From NCBI GenBank assembly GCA_002118135.1, contig BDIU01000392.1, positions 1 to 64,000 of the forward strand: a stretch of DNA of 64,000 nucleotides, read 5' to 3'. Below the pieces are notes generated by a model, which was not told the origin of the DNA, did not search any database, and saw only the letters and a list, made by a program, of their open reading frames with translations. This DNA is from Trebouxia sp. TZW2008. Its lineage: Eukaryota; Chlorophyta; Trebouxiophyceae; Trebouxiales; Trebouxiaceae. Below are positions 46,501 through 55,640 of the stretch, one piece after another; positions within the stretch are counted from its first letter, which is position 1, and each line of letters opens with the position of its first letter. Both the position numbers and the translations under genes were made by a program.

Positions 46501-49500
46501 TTGGAGAAGGCATTAGAGCAGAGGTAGCTACAGATGAGAAAGAGGTTGCCATGCAGACAGATTCTATCTGAGTTGTTTGCAGCTTAGGGGTCCATGCTTG
46601 TTATCTGTTACAAGGTTTAGAATGTCCTAGACAGAAGCATCTTCTGCATGGGCAAGATCTCAGCCTCTGTCATCTATGTCTGCGCTATAGCGCCTTCTAA
46701 CTGTTGGAGAAGACTCACGGCAAACTACTGGAGAATGCAATAGAGCAGAGACAGCTGCAGAGGAGAAAGAGGCTGTCATGTAGACAGCTTCTATCTGATC
46801 TGTTTGCAATTGAAGGATCTACTCTTCCTACTTGTTGCAAAATTAGAATGTCCTAGACAGAAGCCTGTACTGCATGCAAAAGATCTCTGCCTCTCTTGTC
46901 TATCTCTGCGCCAGTGCGTTCCCCAGTAGTTCAAGCAGACTCATAGCAAACTACTGGAGAATGCAGTAGAGCAGAGACAGTTGCAGAGGGCAAAGCGGTT
47001 GTCATGCAGAGAGCTTCTATCTGAGATATTTGCATCTTAGGGTTCTATACTTCTTATGTGATACAAGGTTAGAATGTCCTAGACAGAAGCATCTTCTGCA
47101 TGGGCAGGATCTCTGCCTCTGTCATCTGGTGCCTCGACACGGCATTCTTCAACTCTTATAGCAGACTCATAGCAAATTGTTGGTAAAGGCAGTGAAGCAG
47201 AGGTAGCTGTAGAGGATTGTTGTTTTGCAGACAGCTTCTGTCTGAGGTATGTGCAATTGATGAATGTACCATTGGTCAGCTGACAGGATGCAGGAACATC
47301 CTAGACAGAAGCCTTGTTTGCATGGGCATCTCTGCCTCTGTCATCTGCCTGTCTATCTTTTCCTCCATCAACGGGCACTGCATACCATCATTGGAGAGAA
47401 AGCAGAGGTAGCTGCAGAGGAGATTGGACTTTTGAGCAATTGCTATCTATCTGAGACGTTGGTGGCTCAAGGATCTGTACCTGATTGCATGCCCAAAGTC
47501 CTAGACCAAAGCCTCTTCTGCATGCGAAAGACCTCTGCCTCTATCAACTGGTTTTGCCCAATTGCTTCCTCCAACAGTTACAGCAGACTCATAGCAAATC
47601 ATTGGAGAGGGCAGTGAAGCAGAGGTAGCTGCAGAGGACTAATGTTGTGCAGACGCTTTCTGTCTGAGGTAGTTGCGACTGATGAATCCACCAGTTTTGA
47701 GCTGACAGAATGCTCAAAATCCTATACAGAAGCGTCTTTGGCATGGGCAAGATCTCTGCCTCTGTCATCTGCCTGGCTATCTTGTCCTGCTTCAACGGTC
47801 CCTGCAGATCATCATTGAAGAAGGAAAGATAGCACAGGTAGTAGCAGACAAGGGGTTTGTCATGCAGAAAGCTTCTGTCTGAGATATGTGCGACTCAGTA
47901 ATCTATACTTTTCATGCGATACAAGCTTAGAGTGTCCTAGATAGAAGCATGTTCTGCATGGGCAGGATCTCTACCTCTGTCGTCTGGGTCCACGCCATAG
48001 CGCTTTCCAGTAGTTACAGCAGACTCACAGTAAAATGTTGGAGAGTGCCGTAGAGCAGAGGTAGCTGCAGGGGAGAAGGTGGTTGTCATGCAGACGACTT
48101 CTATCTGAGATTAATGCAACTTAGGGATCTATACTTCGTACAAGGCAGGGACGTCCTAGACAAAAGCATCTTCTGCATGGGCAGGGTCTCTGCCTCTGTC
48201 ATCCGAGGCTGCACAACTTCTTCCTCCACTGGTCATAGCAGGCTCATAGCAAACCATTGGAGAAGGCAGTAGAGCAGCAGCAGCTGCAGAGGACAAGGGG
48301 TTTGCTATGCAAATGGCTTCTGGCCAGAATGTTTGTGACCACTGGTTGTTCTCAACAGCAGGGCAGACTCATAACAGAACATAGCTGATTCATAGCATAC
48401 CTGTACCAATACCAAAGGCAGTCAAGCAGCAGTAGCTGCAGAAGGGCAGATGCTGCTCTTGTGGAGCTGAATTAACTTTCTGGCTGCAGAGCATTACAGC
48501 TAGAAGGTTTGCATTGTTGAAATCCTAGACAGAAGGCTGTTGTGCATGCGTAAGACCTCTACCCCCGCCGTCTACCACTGCTCAGCTGCTTTTCCCAATG
48601 GTCATGGCAGACTAATAGCAAACCATTGGAGAAGGCAGTAGAGCAGAGGTGTTTTCAGAGGAGAAGGGGGTTTGCTATGCAGACGGCTTCTATCTGAAAA
48701 TTTGCAACTAAGGGGTCTATACTTTTTACCTGATAGCATGCTAGCATATCCTAGACAGTTGCATCTTTGCATGGGCAGGATCTCTGCCTCTGTCATTTGT
48801 TTCTGCTATGCAGCCTTTCCCAATGGTCGCAGCAGACTCACAGCAACCTATTGGAGACGGCAGTAGAGCAGAGGTAGCTGCAGAGAAGAAAGATTCTGTT
48901 GTGCAGACGGCTTTTGACTGGCATGTTTGTGACGGAAACATCTTGAGAAAGTCAAGCTGTCTATTTCCACAGCTGTATCTGCTGTTGCTATGGCCTGCAA
49001 TGCGACCTAAAAGCCTTGCTACAGTGCCCAGTCTTGTCCATTCCAAACTTGTAGTGGTACTTTTTTGTAAACTGATTGCAACTCAAGGCATCTTCAAATA
49101 TTCAATCTGTCCTCATCCGTAGCTACATTTGCTGTGTCTTCAGCCTGCAGTGTGAGCTCAAAACCTCGTCATATTGTCTCTGCACAGCACCATAGATACA
49201 CTGTTTCGCTCCCACAGAGGGAAACAGTGTATCTATGGTGCTGTGGGAGCGGGAGCCATGAACTCAACAAATGGCATTCATGGCTCCCACACAAACCCTA
49301 AAGTTAACCCTAACGCAAATTGCAGCCGGAAAGTCTTGCTCAGTTCAGCTGCGAGGCTGTTTGCTGTGGCGCCTATGCAGCTGCACATGTTGTCATAATG
49401 TTTTTCTGGCCTGTCCAATGTGCTGCACCGTTTGCCTGACAGACCAGCAGGCTTTGTGACGTCAAGCACACGTTGTCATGGGTCCCACATACGCCCTATG

Positions 49501-52500
49501 GCAATATAGCAAGATGAAGACTTCTGTGATGGTTTCAGCTGTGAGGCTGCTTGCTCTGGAGTCACACAGCTGCACTTGATGTCAAAATGTTTTTCTGGAA
49601 TGTCCAATGTGCTGCACCGTTTGCCTGACAGGCTTTGTGACATTGAACACACGTTGTTATGCTCCGCATGCACCTCAACATGAAGCTCTGTGATGATTTC
49701 AGATGTAAGGCTACTTGCTCTTACACAGCTGTACTTTGGGAGAAGTTCTTGCTTCTCCCTTTTGTCATCTGACAAATTTTGGTCTGGTCTGGTCTGGTCT
49801 GGTCTGGTCTGGTCTGGTCTGGTCTGGTCTGATCACTGGGCTTGAATAGACTGTATGTTGGTACAGTCAATGCCTGCTAAACCACAACACACAGTGTCTT
49901 GTGTTGCAGAAGCCAACGACTCCAATGCCATGCAGCACAATGTGCTCCAATTCTTCATGAATGCGTCAGTCCCAGAACACTGCACCCCAGCTAGGACTTG
50001 CCTTGCTCATAGCTGTTTTCAGCGAGCTGGTTTGCGTGAGTTGGGTGGTCAGCACGATCTCACCTCTCTGCATGGTGACTGAATGCGGTTGGGATTGTCA
50101 CATTTCATTGTTGCGGCAACGCTCGCATCAGGAATGGCCTGTGCAGAATGCAGGACAGACAGCGACGCATCGCATCATAGCTTCAGCAAGGGGCCGGCCC
50201 CCAGTCCCTCCCACCCCTCGGGCGGGGCCTGCCCTGAGCCTGAGGGGTAGTCGGGGGTTCATGCTCCTTACCCCTTGACCACAAAAATGATGCATTTTGT
50301 CACTTGCAACTAGTGCAGCGGTATTGAGCTCAGGAAGAGGTTGTGCCGGATGCAGAACAGACAGCAATGCGTCACATCACAGCTTCACTTTCACAGCAAG
50401 GCGCCGACTGCCAGACCCCCTGCTCCAGTCCTCAGAGAACATCCGCTCTAGGCGCTGGGGATGCTGAGCATCATGTTCTCATTCTGATCGATATTGAAAT
50501 TCATGCATCAATATCGCCATTTGCAACTGGTGCAGCAGCTGTGGTTTGAGAAATCTGATGTGCATGCTGCAGAACAGACAGCGATGCATCGCATCACAGC
50601 TTCAGTTTCACAGCAAGGGGGCGGCCTCCAGACCCCCCCACCCCTCAGGCGGGGTCTGCTCTGAGCCCCCGGGGCATCCAAGGGGGGTCTGTTCTGAGTC
50701 CCAGGGGTAGCCAGGGGGGTATCCCTCTACCCCTATCACCCAGAACCAGCAGTGCTAGAGAGGTGGCCACCACTGCTAAGCCCCGTCCAGACAGCTCTTT
50801 TGCTGTCAAGGTGAGGAACGCAATGATTTTGCTTGATCAGTCTGTCCCTTGGCACAACGTCTGTCAAGTTGCATTTGCCATCCTTTAACCAAACCCTCCT
50901 GTGCTCTTATGGTCAATTTGCATTGACCTGCTGTATCAGAATGCTGTACTTCTGTTATCTGCAATGTGGTTTGGCGCTCGGAGCTTGCCTGTTCTCTGCC
51001 TTGCTGCACACAGATGTAATGTGTGTGTCACATCCAGCCCAAACAGCTTTGGTATGCTACACACTGTGCAAGATGTGTATCTGAAGTTTTGTCTGTGTAC
51101 TTGTAGGAGCAATACATCACAGCCAAGTATGTGGACAGGAGATATGCCACGGGCTGTGTGCCAGCTGTGAAGGGCGTTCCCCAAACAGCCCTCTGGGATG
51201 CAGTTGAAGGAGGGTCCATCAGGTCAGTGGTCTTCTTCTTATTTGTGTAGCAGTCACTGCTGATCCAGTCCTTTGCAACCGGGTTGTTGGGACTGTATGC
51301 TTTGATAAGCATATCATATGGCATCAGACGTCATAAAAAAGACGCCCAGAACAAGCCTGCCTGGCAAGATAGGACTTGGCCCACACACACCTAGAAGATG
51401 GACAAGCCGGCTTGGCGAGGTGAAAGCCTTGCGCATAGGCTTGATAGTGTAACTAACTCGAACTTATGAAAGGCTGTGCATCAAATCCTTGCGCATGTGC
51501 TTGGCTGAACTGTTGTGGTGCTGTGATCTGCAGAGAGGCTGTGCAAGCTGTGGTGAATGGCGCAGACATCAACGCCTGCTGTATGGGCCCAGCAGCAGTT
51601 GAGCTGATCAGGGACACTAATGCTTTGGCTGGAGGGGCCGATGCGGAGCCTGCCATCACTACAGAGAGCCTCACAGCGCTACATTTTGCTTGCCAGGTAC
51701 GATATCCAGCAGACATCATCAAACTCGTTTTGTCTGGGACCACAGCGTGTCACTTGATCCTAAAGTATACAGGCCCGGAGCCCAAGCTCTAAGGGCGTCA
51801 CAGCGCATTGTGCACTTTGCTTGCCACACGTGACAAATCTTGATAATGCCTGCTGCTACCAAACTGTCAGCTTGCTATGGTACAGATATGTAACATGATA
51901 TAGTGCCATGGCACAAAATTTGTAAGAGCCTTGTAGCGCTGCACTTTGCATGCTGGTTGAGAGATGCCCATGTCAAGCCTGCCCAATTGCAGAACTAGCA
52001 TTGGCATTCAGCTTGAAAACGAACCGCGCTGACATTGCGCAAGGCATTCACTGCAATGCTCAAGAAAAAAGCGTTATTGCAGACTGGTGACGTGTCTCTG
52101 ATGGAGTACTTGCTGCAAAATGGGGCCAAATGGGATAAATCTGATCCTTATGGCAGGTCACCGCTACATTACTGTATACTTCATGAAAGGCATCAGGCTG
52201 CTAAGCAACTGCTGAGAAGGTAAAACTCAAAAGATCATGCAGTTGCCTGCTTCAGGACATTTTGTTGCAAACCTGGCGTTGTCCAAGACGCCTCCGTGGT
52301 CCTTTCTGTACTATTTGTGAAGATCTGTGAGGCAGTGCACAGCTGTGCCCATGGTTTCAATCTTTGCAGTGTCCAGGACCTAAGGCACAATGTTTTGCAA
52401 AGGCTGTAGTGTGTACAGGATTGAGCATGCAAACTGTGTGCGTCGCATACCTATCCATGCTGTTCAAGTGCGTCGTCAATGCCACAGATTGCACAGCAAG

Positions 52501-52850
52501 CAACGTCGAAGTGCGTGTAGATGCACCCTACGCCATGTGCATTGGTATAGGGCACACTATATTGCTGTTCCATTGCATTTCAGCTGTTGATGAGACTGCA
52601 GATATCAGGTGGCTTTGTTGGCCATTGCACTGCAAGTCAGTACTGCAGACTTGCGTGCGCAATCATCCCAACATGCACAAGTCATTGTGGGACGTTATAG
52701 CAAACAATATTTTCTTTGCTGACTGAGAGCTTGTGGTCGTGCAGAGGTGCCGACAAAAACGCGCAAGACGTGCTAGGGCAGAACGCAATGGCGATGGCTG
52801 TCAGGAAAGGAAGCGTCGCCGACGAGGAGCTGTTTTTGATGCTATCATAA
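28535..52850 (+). CDS. BAR-PH-ArfGAP-ankyrin protein (ACAP / plant AGD1-4 type)
   Basis: GTPase activator for ARF in vesicle traffic; BAR and PH bind curved phosphoinositide membranes. Twenty exons in phase: 28535-28597, 28742-28913, 29885-30003, 30687-30854, 32321-32455, 35555-35667, 36016-36101, 38442-38629, 38961-39095, 39966-40116, 40800-40933, 42986-43156, 43987-44199, 44656-44777, 45764-45868, 50744-50810, 51107-51222, 51534-51696, 52083-52219, 52745-52850; 887 aa (AGD1 about 828). BAR is residues 1-265 (DSPMFRSTVSELDETM, KRYEFLEAMLSSMDAHLRFF). PH is about 313-415 (GYLHKRSSNMRREWKRRFFV). The ArfGAP zinc finger CCDC...CIEC with arginine finger GIHRKKGVHISK is about 570-735. Ankyrin repeats (GRSPLHYCILHERHQAAKQL) follow to the end. 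Introns are huge and filled with exon copies. Exon 9 uses a GC donor. Confidence 0.94.
29560..29884 (+). repeat. Decoy copies of ArfGAP exon 3 acceptor
   Basis: The segment TTGCATTTTCAGGAGGTGCA (29872-29891), which is the exon 3 acceptor, has a degraded counterpart at 29782-29810 (GCATCGCCAGGAGGGGTCAT) about 90 bp upstream. The CTTCTTGCATTTTCA part recurs at about 29611-29625. These copies do not preserve the exon frame. Confidence 0.6.
30093..30300 (+). repeat. Decoy copies of ArfGAP exon 3 3' end
   Basis: Downstream of exon 3, GCACACCCAAGTGAAGCTGA and what follows (30098-30153) copy the exon end including its donor (GCTCAAGGTAATC), with a frame-breaking deletion. Shorter remnants of GGCTCAAG are at about 30221-30230 and 30281-30290. 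Confidence 0.75.
30515..30605 (+). repeat. Decoy copy of ArfGAP exon 4 5' half
   Basis: From TGCTGCAGGATCTGCTTGCT the sequence copies the acceptor and first ~25 codons of exon 4 (true start 30687), about 160 bp upstream. Indels shift the frame: LLAAGKAS is read first, then the true IVEYD sense appears in another frame. Confidence 0.8.
31860..32225 (+). repeat. Three decoy copies of ArfGAP exon 5 5' part
   Basis: The acceptor plus GCAGAGGAGGCGCGCTTTGA region of exon 5 (true start 32321) is repeated at about 31886, 32030 and 32181, intervals of about 140-150 bp. Each keeps an AG acceptor (GCAGAC) and the first ~12-16 codons (TAAEEA.FDCAR), then diverges into unrelated sequence or a stop. Confidence 0.9.
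32560..32830 (+). repeat. Two decoy copies of ArfGAP exon 5 3' part
   Basis: Downstream of exon 5, FLEAMLSSMDAHLQFFEQSHE is encoded from 32563, with the donor GAGGTATG mutated to GAGTTATG. A second copy from about 32742 is more degraded and ends in GGCTCAGTC. Together with the upstream copies they bracket the one intact exon. Confidence 0.9.
33036..34230 (+). repeat. Seven-unit intronic array, ~178 bp period
   Basis: The marker GTTTGCAGCATAGC and variants recur at about 33050, 33230, 33415, 33590, 33770, 33948 and 34120. Units contain a second shared block, GCTTGAACAAGGGGCATGCG. The last three units are the most alike. The array lies between ArfGAP exons 5 and 6. Whether it began as an exon copy is not clear. 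Confidence 0.85.
34318..35554 (+). repeat. Five decoy copies of ArfGAP exon 6 start
   Basis: The block ending CATACATACAGCAAGG (exon 6 codons LEPYIQQG) occurs at about 34336, 34565, 34791, 35019 and 35249 before the true exon 6 at 35555, spaced about 226-230 bp. Each carries the following CAGCAGCTC and then a shared tail (CATTCCAAGCAAA). Copy 1 reads LDNLEPYIQQGL then a stop. Copy 5 stays open through LLKNLESYIQQGLQMVQQL and could be spliced. Confidence 0.9.
36140..37300 (+). repeat. Intronic array, ~205 bp period
   Basis: Units share GCATGTGTGCAGCTGTCA variants, a GGCTTGGCTGACAAGTA block and CAACATGACTGTTGTACC, recurring near 36180, 36385, 36590, 36795 and 37000, then more degraded units near 37140 and 37245. 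The array lies between ArfGAP exons 7 and 8. No open frame spans the units. Confidence 0.8.
37365..37915 (+). repeat. Two short AAGGACA arrays within a larger duplication
   Basis: A 16-17 bp unit (TATAAGGACACTCGA, GTAAGGACATTCTTGAC) is repeated four to five times at about 37371-37450 and again at 37764-37835. Both arrays end in GGACAATGCAA and are followed by related sequence (AACCAAACACTGCATT, AACCAATCACTGCATT). The whole block is therefore an older duplication about 390 bp apart in which the mini-array was present. Confidence 0.85.
39165..39300 (+). repeat. GTT microsatellite and CATTG low-complexity tract
   Basis: A GTT run at about 39171-39195 is followed by scrambled repeats of CATTG, GTCATT and GCCATT. 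It lies 70 bp inside the GC-AG intron after ArfGAP exon 9. Confidence 0.85.
40180..40440 (+). repeat. Two decoy copies of ArfGAP exon 10 3' half
   Basis: Copies at about 40199-40272 and 40370-40432 repeat GCCCTGAGCAGAGCCCAGCC through the donor (GCAGAGCAGGTAAAT, GAGAGCAGGTAATC), about 155-165 bp apart. The first is nearly perfect and keeps the coding sense (LSRAQPHPTKPTHS). Confidence 0.9.
40460..40799 (+). repeat. Decoy copies of ArfGAP exon 11 5' part
   Basis: CTCCAGGGTCTGTCAGCTCA (acceptor plus start, true exon at 40800) recurs with changes at about 40459, 40587, 40617 and 40759. The copy at 40623-40700 stays similar for about 75 bp (SMASASTKDGSDM), ending in a different context. A copy of the 3' part plus donor lies downstream at 40985-41080. 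Confidence 0.9.
41300..42770 (+). repeat. Irregular intronic array in ArfGAP intron 11
   Basis: A block with TTTGAGCTCTAGCCCTGGCA, GCAGGGCTTGCACCTCTGCA, GGTCAAACAGCACC and GCTTCAGCTACAAGGGCTG recurs about six times (near 41306, 41799, 42079, 42340, 42457, 42710). Spacing varies from about 120 to 490 bp because units contain different sub-parts. No unit resembles a known ArfGAP exon. Confidence 0.8.
43290..43360 (+). repeat. Decoy copy of ArfGAP exon 12 3' part
   Basis: CCACTCCAGCAGCATGGCCT and the next ~35 bases repeat exon 12 codons (HSSSMPSINMG region, 43081-43130), about 230 bp downstream of it. Confidence 0.75.
43575..43986 (+). repeat. Three decoy copies of ArfGAP exon 13 5' part
   Basis: The acceptor plus AAAGCAGCAGCAAGCTGTTT segment of exon 13 (true start 43987) occurs at about 43581, 43716 and 43854, a period close to 136 bp. 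Copies two and three are most alike and share a long tail (CTTCCGAGGGTCCAATG) with in-frame stops. None reaches the zinc-finger codons, so only the true exon can make an active GAP. Confidence 0.9.
44434..44640 (+). repeat. Near-complete copy of ArfGAP exon 14, plus remnant
   Basis: From 44434 the sequence encodes VRSLTLDVKVWDEAVVGMME and on to RIGNN with only synonymous changes relative to the true exon at 44656, 222 bp downstream, then LANP and a stop. A second, decayed copy starts at about 44563 (MCSLTPEVKIW). Confidence 0.9.
45455..45720 (+). repeat. Two decoy copies of ArfGAP exon 15
   Basis: Exon 15 (45764-45868, WVWCSRDGDDSPEPPEGSSG) has a truncated copy at about 45459-45520 and a full-length copy at about 45600-45710. 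The full copy ends in a good donor (ACCCAGGTACTAG). In both, the acceptor reads ACAAGGCG rather than ACAGGGCG, which puts them in the wrong phase; this is how I chose the true exon. Confidence 0.85.
45960..48900 (+). repeat. Satellite-like array, ~13 units of ~220 bp
   Basis: Each unit contains CCTAGACAGAAGCATCTTCT, GCATGGGCAGGATCTCTGCC, TCTGTCATCTG, a CAGACTCATAGCAAACCATT block and GCAGAGGTAGCTGCAGAGGA. The first marker recurs near 46192, 46401, 46628, 46855, 47079, 47300, 47500, 47721, 47936, 48151, 48523 and 48751, spacing about 200-230 bp, with one double-length gap. It sits wholly inside the ArfGAP intron 15. Confidence 0.93.
49183..49288. repeat. Perfect 25-bp inverted repeat plus nested hairpin
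   Basis: Arms 49183-49207 and 49221-49245 are exact reverse complements around a 13-nt loop (core ATAGATACACTG / CAGTGTATCTAT). An overlapping 10-bp inverted repeat pairs 49208-49217 with 49241-49250. A third pair of 12-bp arms (GGGAGCCATGAA at 49251-49262, TTCATGGCTCCC at 49277-49288) follows immediately. Confidence 0.95.
49340..49730 (+). repeat. Direct repeat, ~195 bp apart
   Basis: TCCAATGTGCTGCACCGTTT occurs at about 49414-49433 and 49601-49620. It is embedded in longer similarity (TTTTTCTGG before; GCCTGACAG, GCTTTGTGAC and ACACGTTGT after). Confidence 0.85.
49781..49830 (+). repeat. (GGTCT)10 microsatellite
   Basis: Ten perfect copies of GGTCT in ArfGAP intron 15, flanked by ATTTT and GATC. 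Confidence 0.98.
50120..50743 (+). repeat. Three-unit GC-rich repeat before ArfGAP exon 16
   Basis: GCAGAACAGACAGCGATGCA variants at about 50140, 50351 and 50569 each precede ATCACAGCTTCA and, in units one and three, a GC-rich tract (GGGGCGGGGCCTGC-like). Unit spacing is about 210-218 bp. Unit 1 ends CTTACCCCTTGACCACAA, resembling the run-up to the exon 16 acceptor. Confidence 0.8.
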
Positions 52851-53094
52851 CTGCCTGCCTCATGTCATCATCGCACTTGCACATGGCAGAATTTCATTGA
52901 CTCAACAGCTCAGCCGTGATTGTCTCATGGCCACGACTCAAAGTGCAGATAACAGTCTTGATTGCCTCAGCAGGGAGTGTTTGTTCATAGGCAAGCTGAC
53001 ACTCTGTGCTCTGTCACCAAGCATGGAATGTGATGTGCCTCTCTCAGTGTGTTCAGTCTGTCAAGCTGTGTGCAGTGTGCCAAGCTTAGCTTGT

Positions 53095-53155
53095 TGTAAT
53101 TTCATGTCTCAAGGTAGCTTGATGTAATTTCATGTCTCAAGGTAGCTTGATGTAA
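53095..53155 (+). promoter_or_regulatory. Triplicated TGTAA poly(A) element of the ArfGAP gene
   Basis: TGTAATTTCATGTCTCA occurs three times with a 28-bp period, giving TGTAA at 53095-53099, 53123-53127 and 53151-53155, about 245-305 nt after the stop codon. TGTAA is the usual green-algal polyadenylation signal, so the 3' end probably lies here. Confidence 0.6.
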
Positions 53156-53939
53156 TTTCATGTCTCAGGGAGGGTCTGACTTACACTGAACATACATGTC
53201 TGACAGACTGCGTGCTGCTGAATGAACAGAATGAATTAACACAAAGCTGCACAGGCATAGCAGATCTTGGTCAGGCTGTGTTTGTGATTGCCTGCTTTGC
53301 TGTCTCTGCTTTACAGCAGGCTGGGCAAGTGTGAATGGCTTGTAGCAAGCAGCTGCTGGCAGGGATTGTTCCACCACCATTGTCGTCAATGTTCAATGGT
53401 GGCTGTTTTGAGGCTGCATCATAGCATTGCAAAGACTTAGCATAATGTTGAACAGCTACTGTGGTGAAGGCCCAGCAGCTGATGCTGCTGTACATTAGAT
53501 CTGTTAGCATCCTGTCAAGTGCAATTCATCAAAACTTACAGCCTGTGGTTGACTAGTAGTATCTGCTGCAGACAAGCAGTCCATGAAATTGCATGTTACA
53601 GTCCAGAGACAAGACATCATGAGACTGCTTGCAAATTTGCTTGTCAAGCTGCATTCAGTAGCTAGTGTATAAACACACAGTGCACCAACACGTGTCTAAG
53701 GCAAACTGCTACAGAGGTGTCAAGAGTCACAAGTCCTGAATGACGGCGTGGACAACACACCATTGGTAAGCTGGATATCAAAACCAGCATGGCCATCTCA
53801 GCCACTTGCAGAAGCAAGCGTTACCAGGATGCACGACGAGGACGTGTGGCCATATAGCATCCCGCCCATCACTCCAGGCACCCACATGCCAGCTGGAGAT
53901 CATCAGGTTGCAAGGGAAGAAGGTGGTTGTGATGTTGGA

Positions 53940-54250
53940 AGTGGTAGGCTAGTAGGCAACCTTGGGCAGATGTTGTGCAAAGGTAGGCAGTATTGGGCAA
54001 AAGTGGTCATCTTTGAGCAATGATGGGCAAAGGTGATCAACAATGGGCATAGGTAGGCAAGGTTGGGCAATGGTAGGCACAGCAGTAGGCATGATTGGGC
54101 CATGGTAAGCCAGCATGGCCATGATAGGCAAATGGTGGACAAGGATTGGCAGTGATAGGCAAGGTTGGGCAATGGTAGGCACAACAGTAGGCAGGATCGG
54201 GCCATGGTAGGCAGTACTGGGCCTTGGAGAGCCAAAATGAGCAGCATGAG
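53940..54250 (+). repeat. GGTAGGCA / TTGGGCAA minisatellite
   Basis: About 300 bp of degenerate units built from GGTAGGCA, TTGGGCAATGG and GGGCCATGGTA. A larger unit (GGTTGGGCAATGGTAGGCAC) repeats at about 54061 and 54162, 101 bp apart. Confidence 0.85.
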
Positions 54251-55409
54251 CAATGTTGAGCAATTGAAGGCAATGGTGTGCATGCTTACCTGCTATCGGG
54301 CTTGACTAATAACGGTCCTGGTGCAACACTGCCCGTCAAGGAGGTACGCTCCACTGAAGGGAAGCTGCATCGCGACCCACGAACAGGAGGTCCAGGCGAG
54401 TCCCAATGACAACACAAGAGGAGCTAGCAGGGCCGGTCTCTAAATGCTGTGCCTTGAAAGACTATGGAAGGCGTACCAACAGTATCCAACGGTGTGACGC
54501 TGCAGAGCTACAAATTCAAACCACTGTTGTAGCGATCAAGATCTTGCCTGAACTACCTGGTTGCTACAGATGGACATCCGCTTGGAAACAGGACTTGCCA
54601 AGAGCAGTCGCACATCAAGTCCCCAGGCTGTGTCAATAAGTCACAGGTAGTGCTGAACCGTTGAATCTATTTCAAACATACTGAGCAGCGACACTGGTCA
54701 GATTGACTCATAGAAGGGCAGGACGAGCTCACAACAGTGCAGCAGAGCTAGACCACCGTGCGCGTGACGGCTCAGAATGCTACATAGCGAGCTAGATAGC
54801 GCGGAGTGTCGAGCTAACGTGCTTCCAGTCAAAATAAAGGCGCCTTTGGCACAGCTTTCAGGGCGTTGCCTTCAATTTTGACCGAACAGCCCTTGTAAAC
54901 GCCCTCAGTCGAATTCGCAAGGAAATCGCTTCAAAAGGACAACTCAGCCAATCCTGTGGCATACTTGCATCAAGCTGCTTGGCGCTTCGCATATACTCTG
55001 ACTGTCTGTGTGTGCAGATGTTGAGCCATGCTCACGCTGGAGAACCACTGTGCCTGTGAAGGTGACCGCATGTCTTTAGCCAAAACTTCAACCTGTTACC
55101 TTGGTATTGTCTGACTGCAGGGTGTTTGCTGACTGAGCCTTCGAACACAGACATTTTGGAAGTCAGGTCGGGCACCCACAGGTAGTCTGCTAACTGGCTC
55201 ACGGCTTTTTGGCAGTGAGTCCGGGCGATGCAACTCTGGTCGCCCGAGATGCTTGCCAGCTTGTCCCTGAGTTAAGCGCAGACTGGTGTGGGTGGAACCA
55301 GCTAATGTCCCTTTCTGTGACATGCTTAATGCATGAGATCACAGGTCGTGTTGACGTGATGCTGAAGCCAAGATGTTGGTTCTTGGCTGTGAAGTCATGC
55401 TTCCTCCTG

Positions 55410-55640
55410 GGCAGCATGCACTCCCTAGCGTAGCCGCAAGGCAAGGGAGTTGCAAAGCTGCTGCACACTCCCTAGCATGGCCGCAAGCTTGAGGCAGGGG
55501 GGTTGCAAAGTTGTAGCTGTGCCATCTGGCCAGCAGGCACTCTCTAGCATGGCCGCAGAGTTGCAAAGGTTTTGCTGTACTGTATGCTGTACTGTATGAC
55601 CAGCATGCACTCCCTAGCATGGCCGCAAGCTTGAGGCAGG
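55410..55640. repeat. Tandem repeat with CTCCCTAGCATGGCCGCA
   Basis: CACTCCCTAGCATGGCCGCA and variants occur at about 55420, 55467, 55538 and 55608, with GCTTGAGGCAGGGG following two of them. On the - strand the repeat gives the frame peptide GHAREC, so the open frame there reflects the repeat. Confidence 0.85.

Noticed and set aside
45960..48900. CRISPR array or transposon cluster
   Set aside because: Units are contiguous with no constant repeat and unique spacer pattern, carry no transposase or terminal repeats, and lie in an intron of a eukaryotic gene.
49290..49315. Interstitial telomere-like CCCTAAA and CCCTAA
   Set aside because: Only one complete CCCTAAA and two partial copies; too short to mean a telomere scar.
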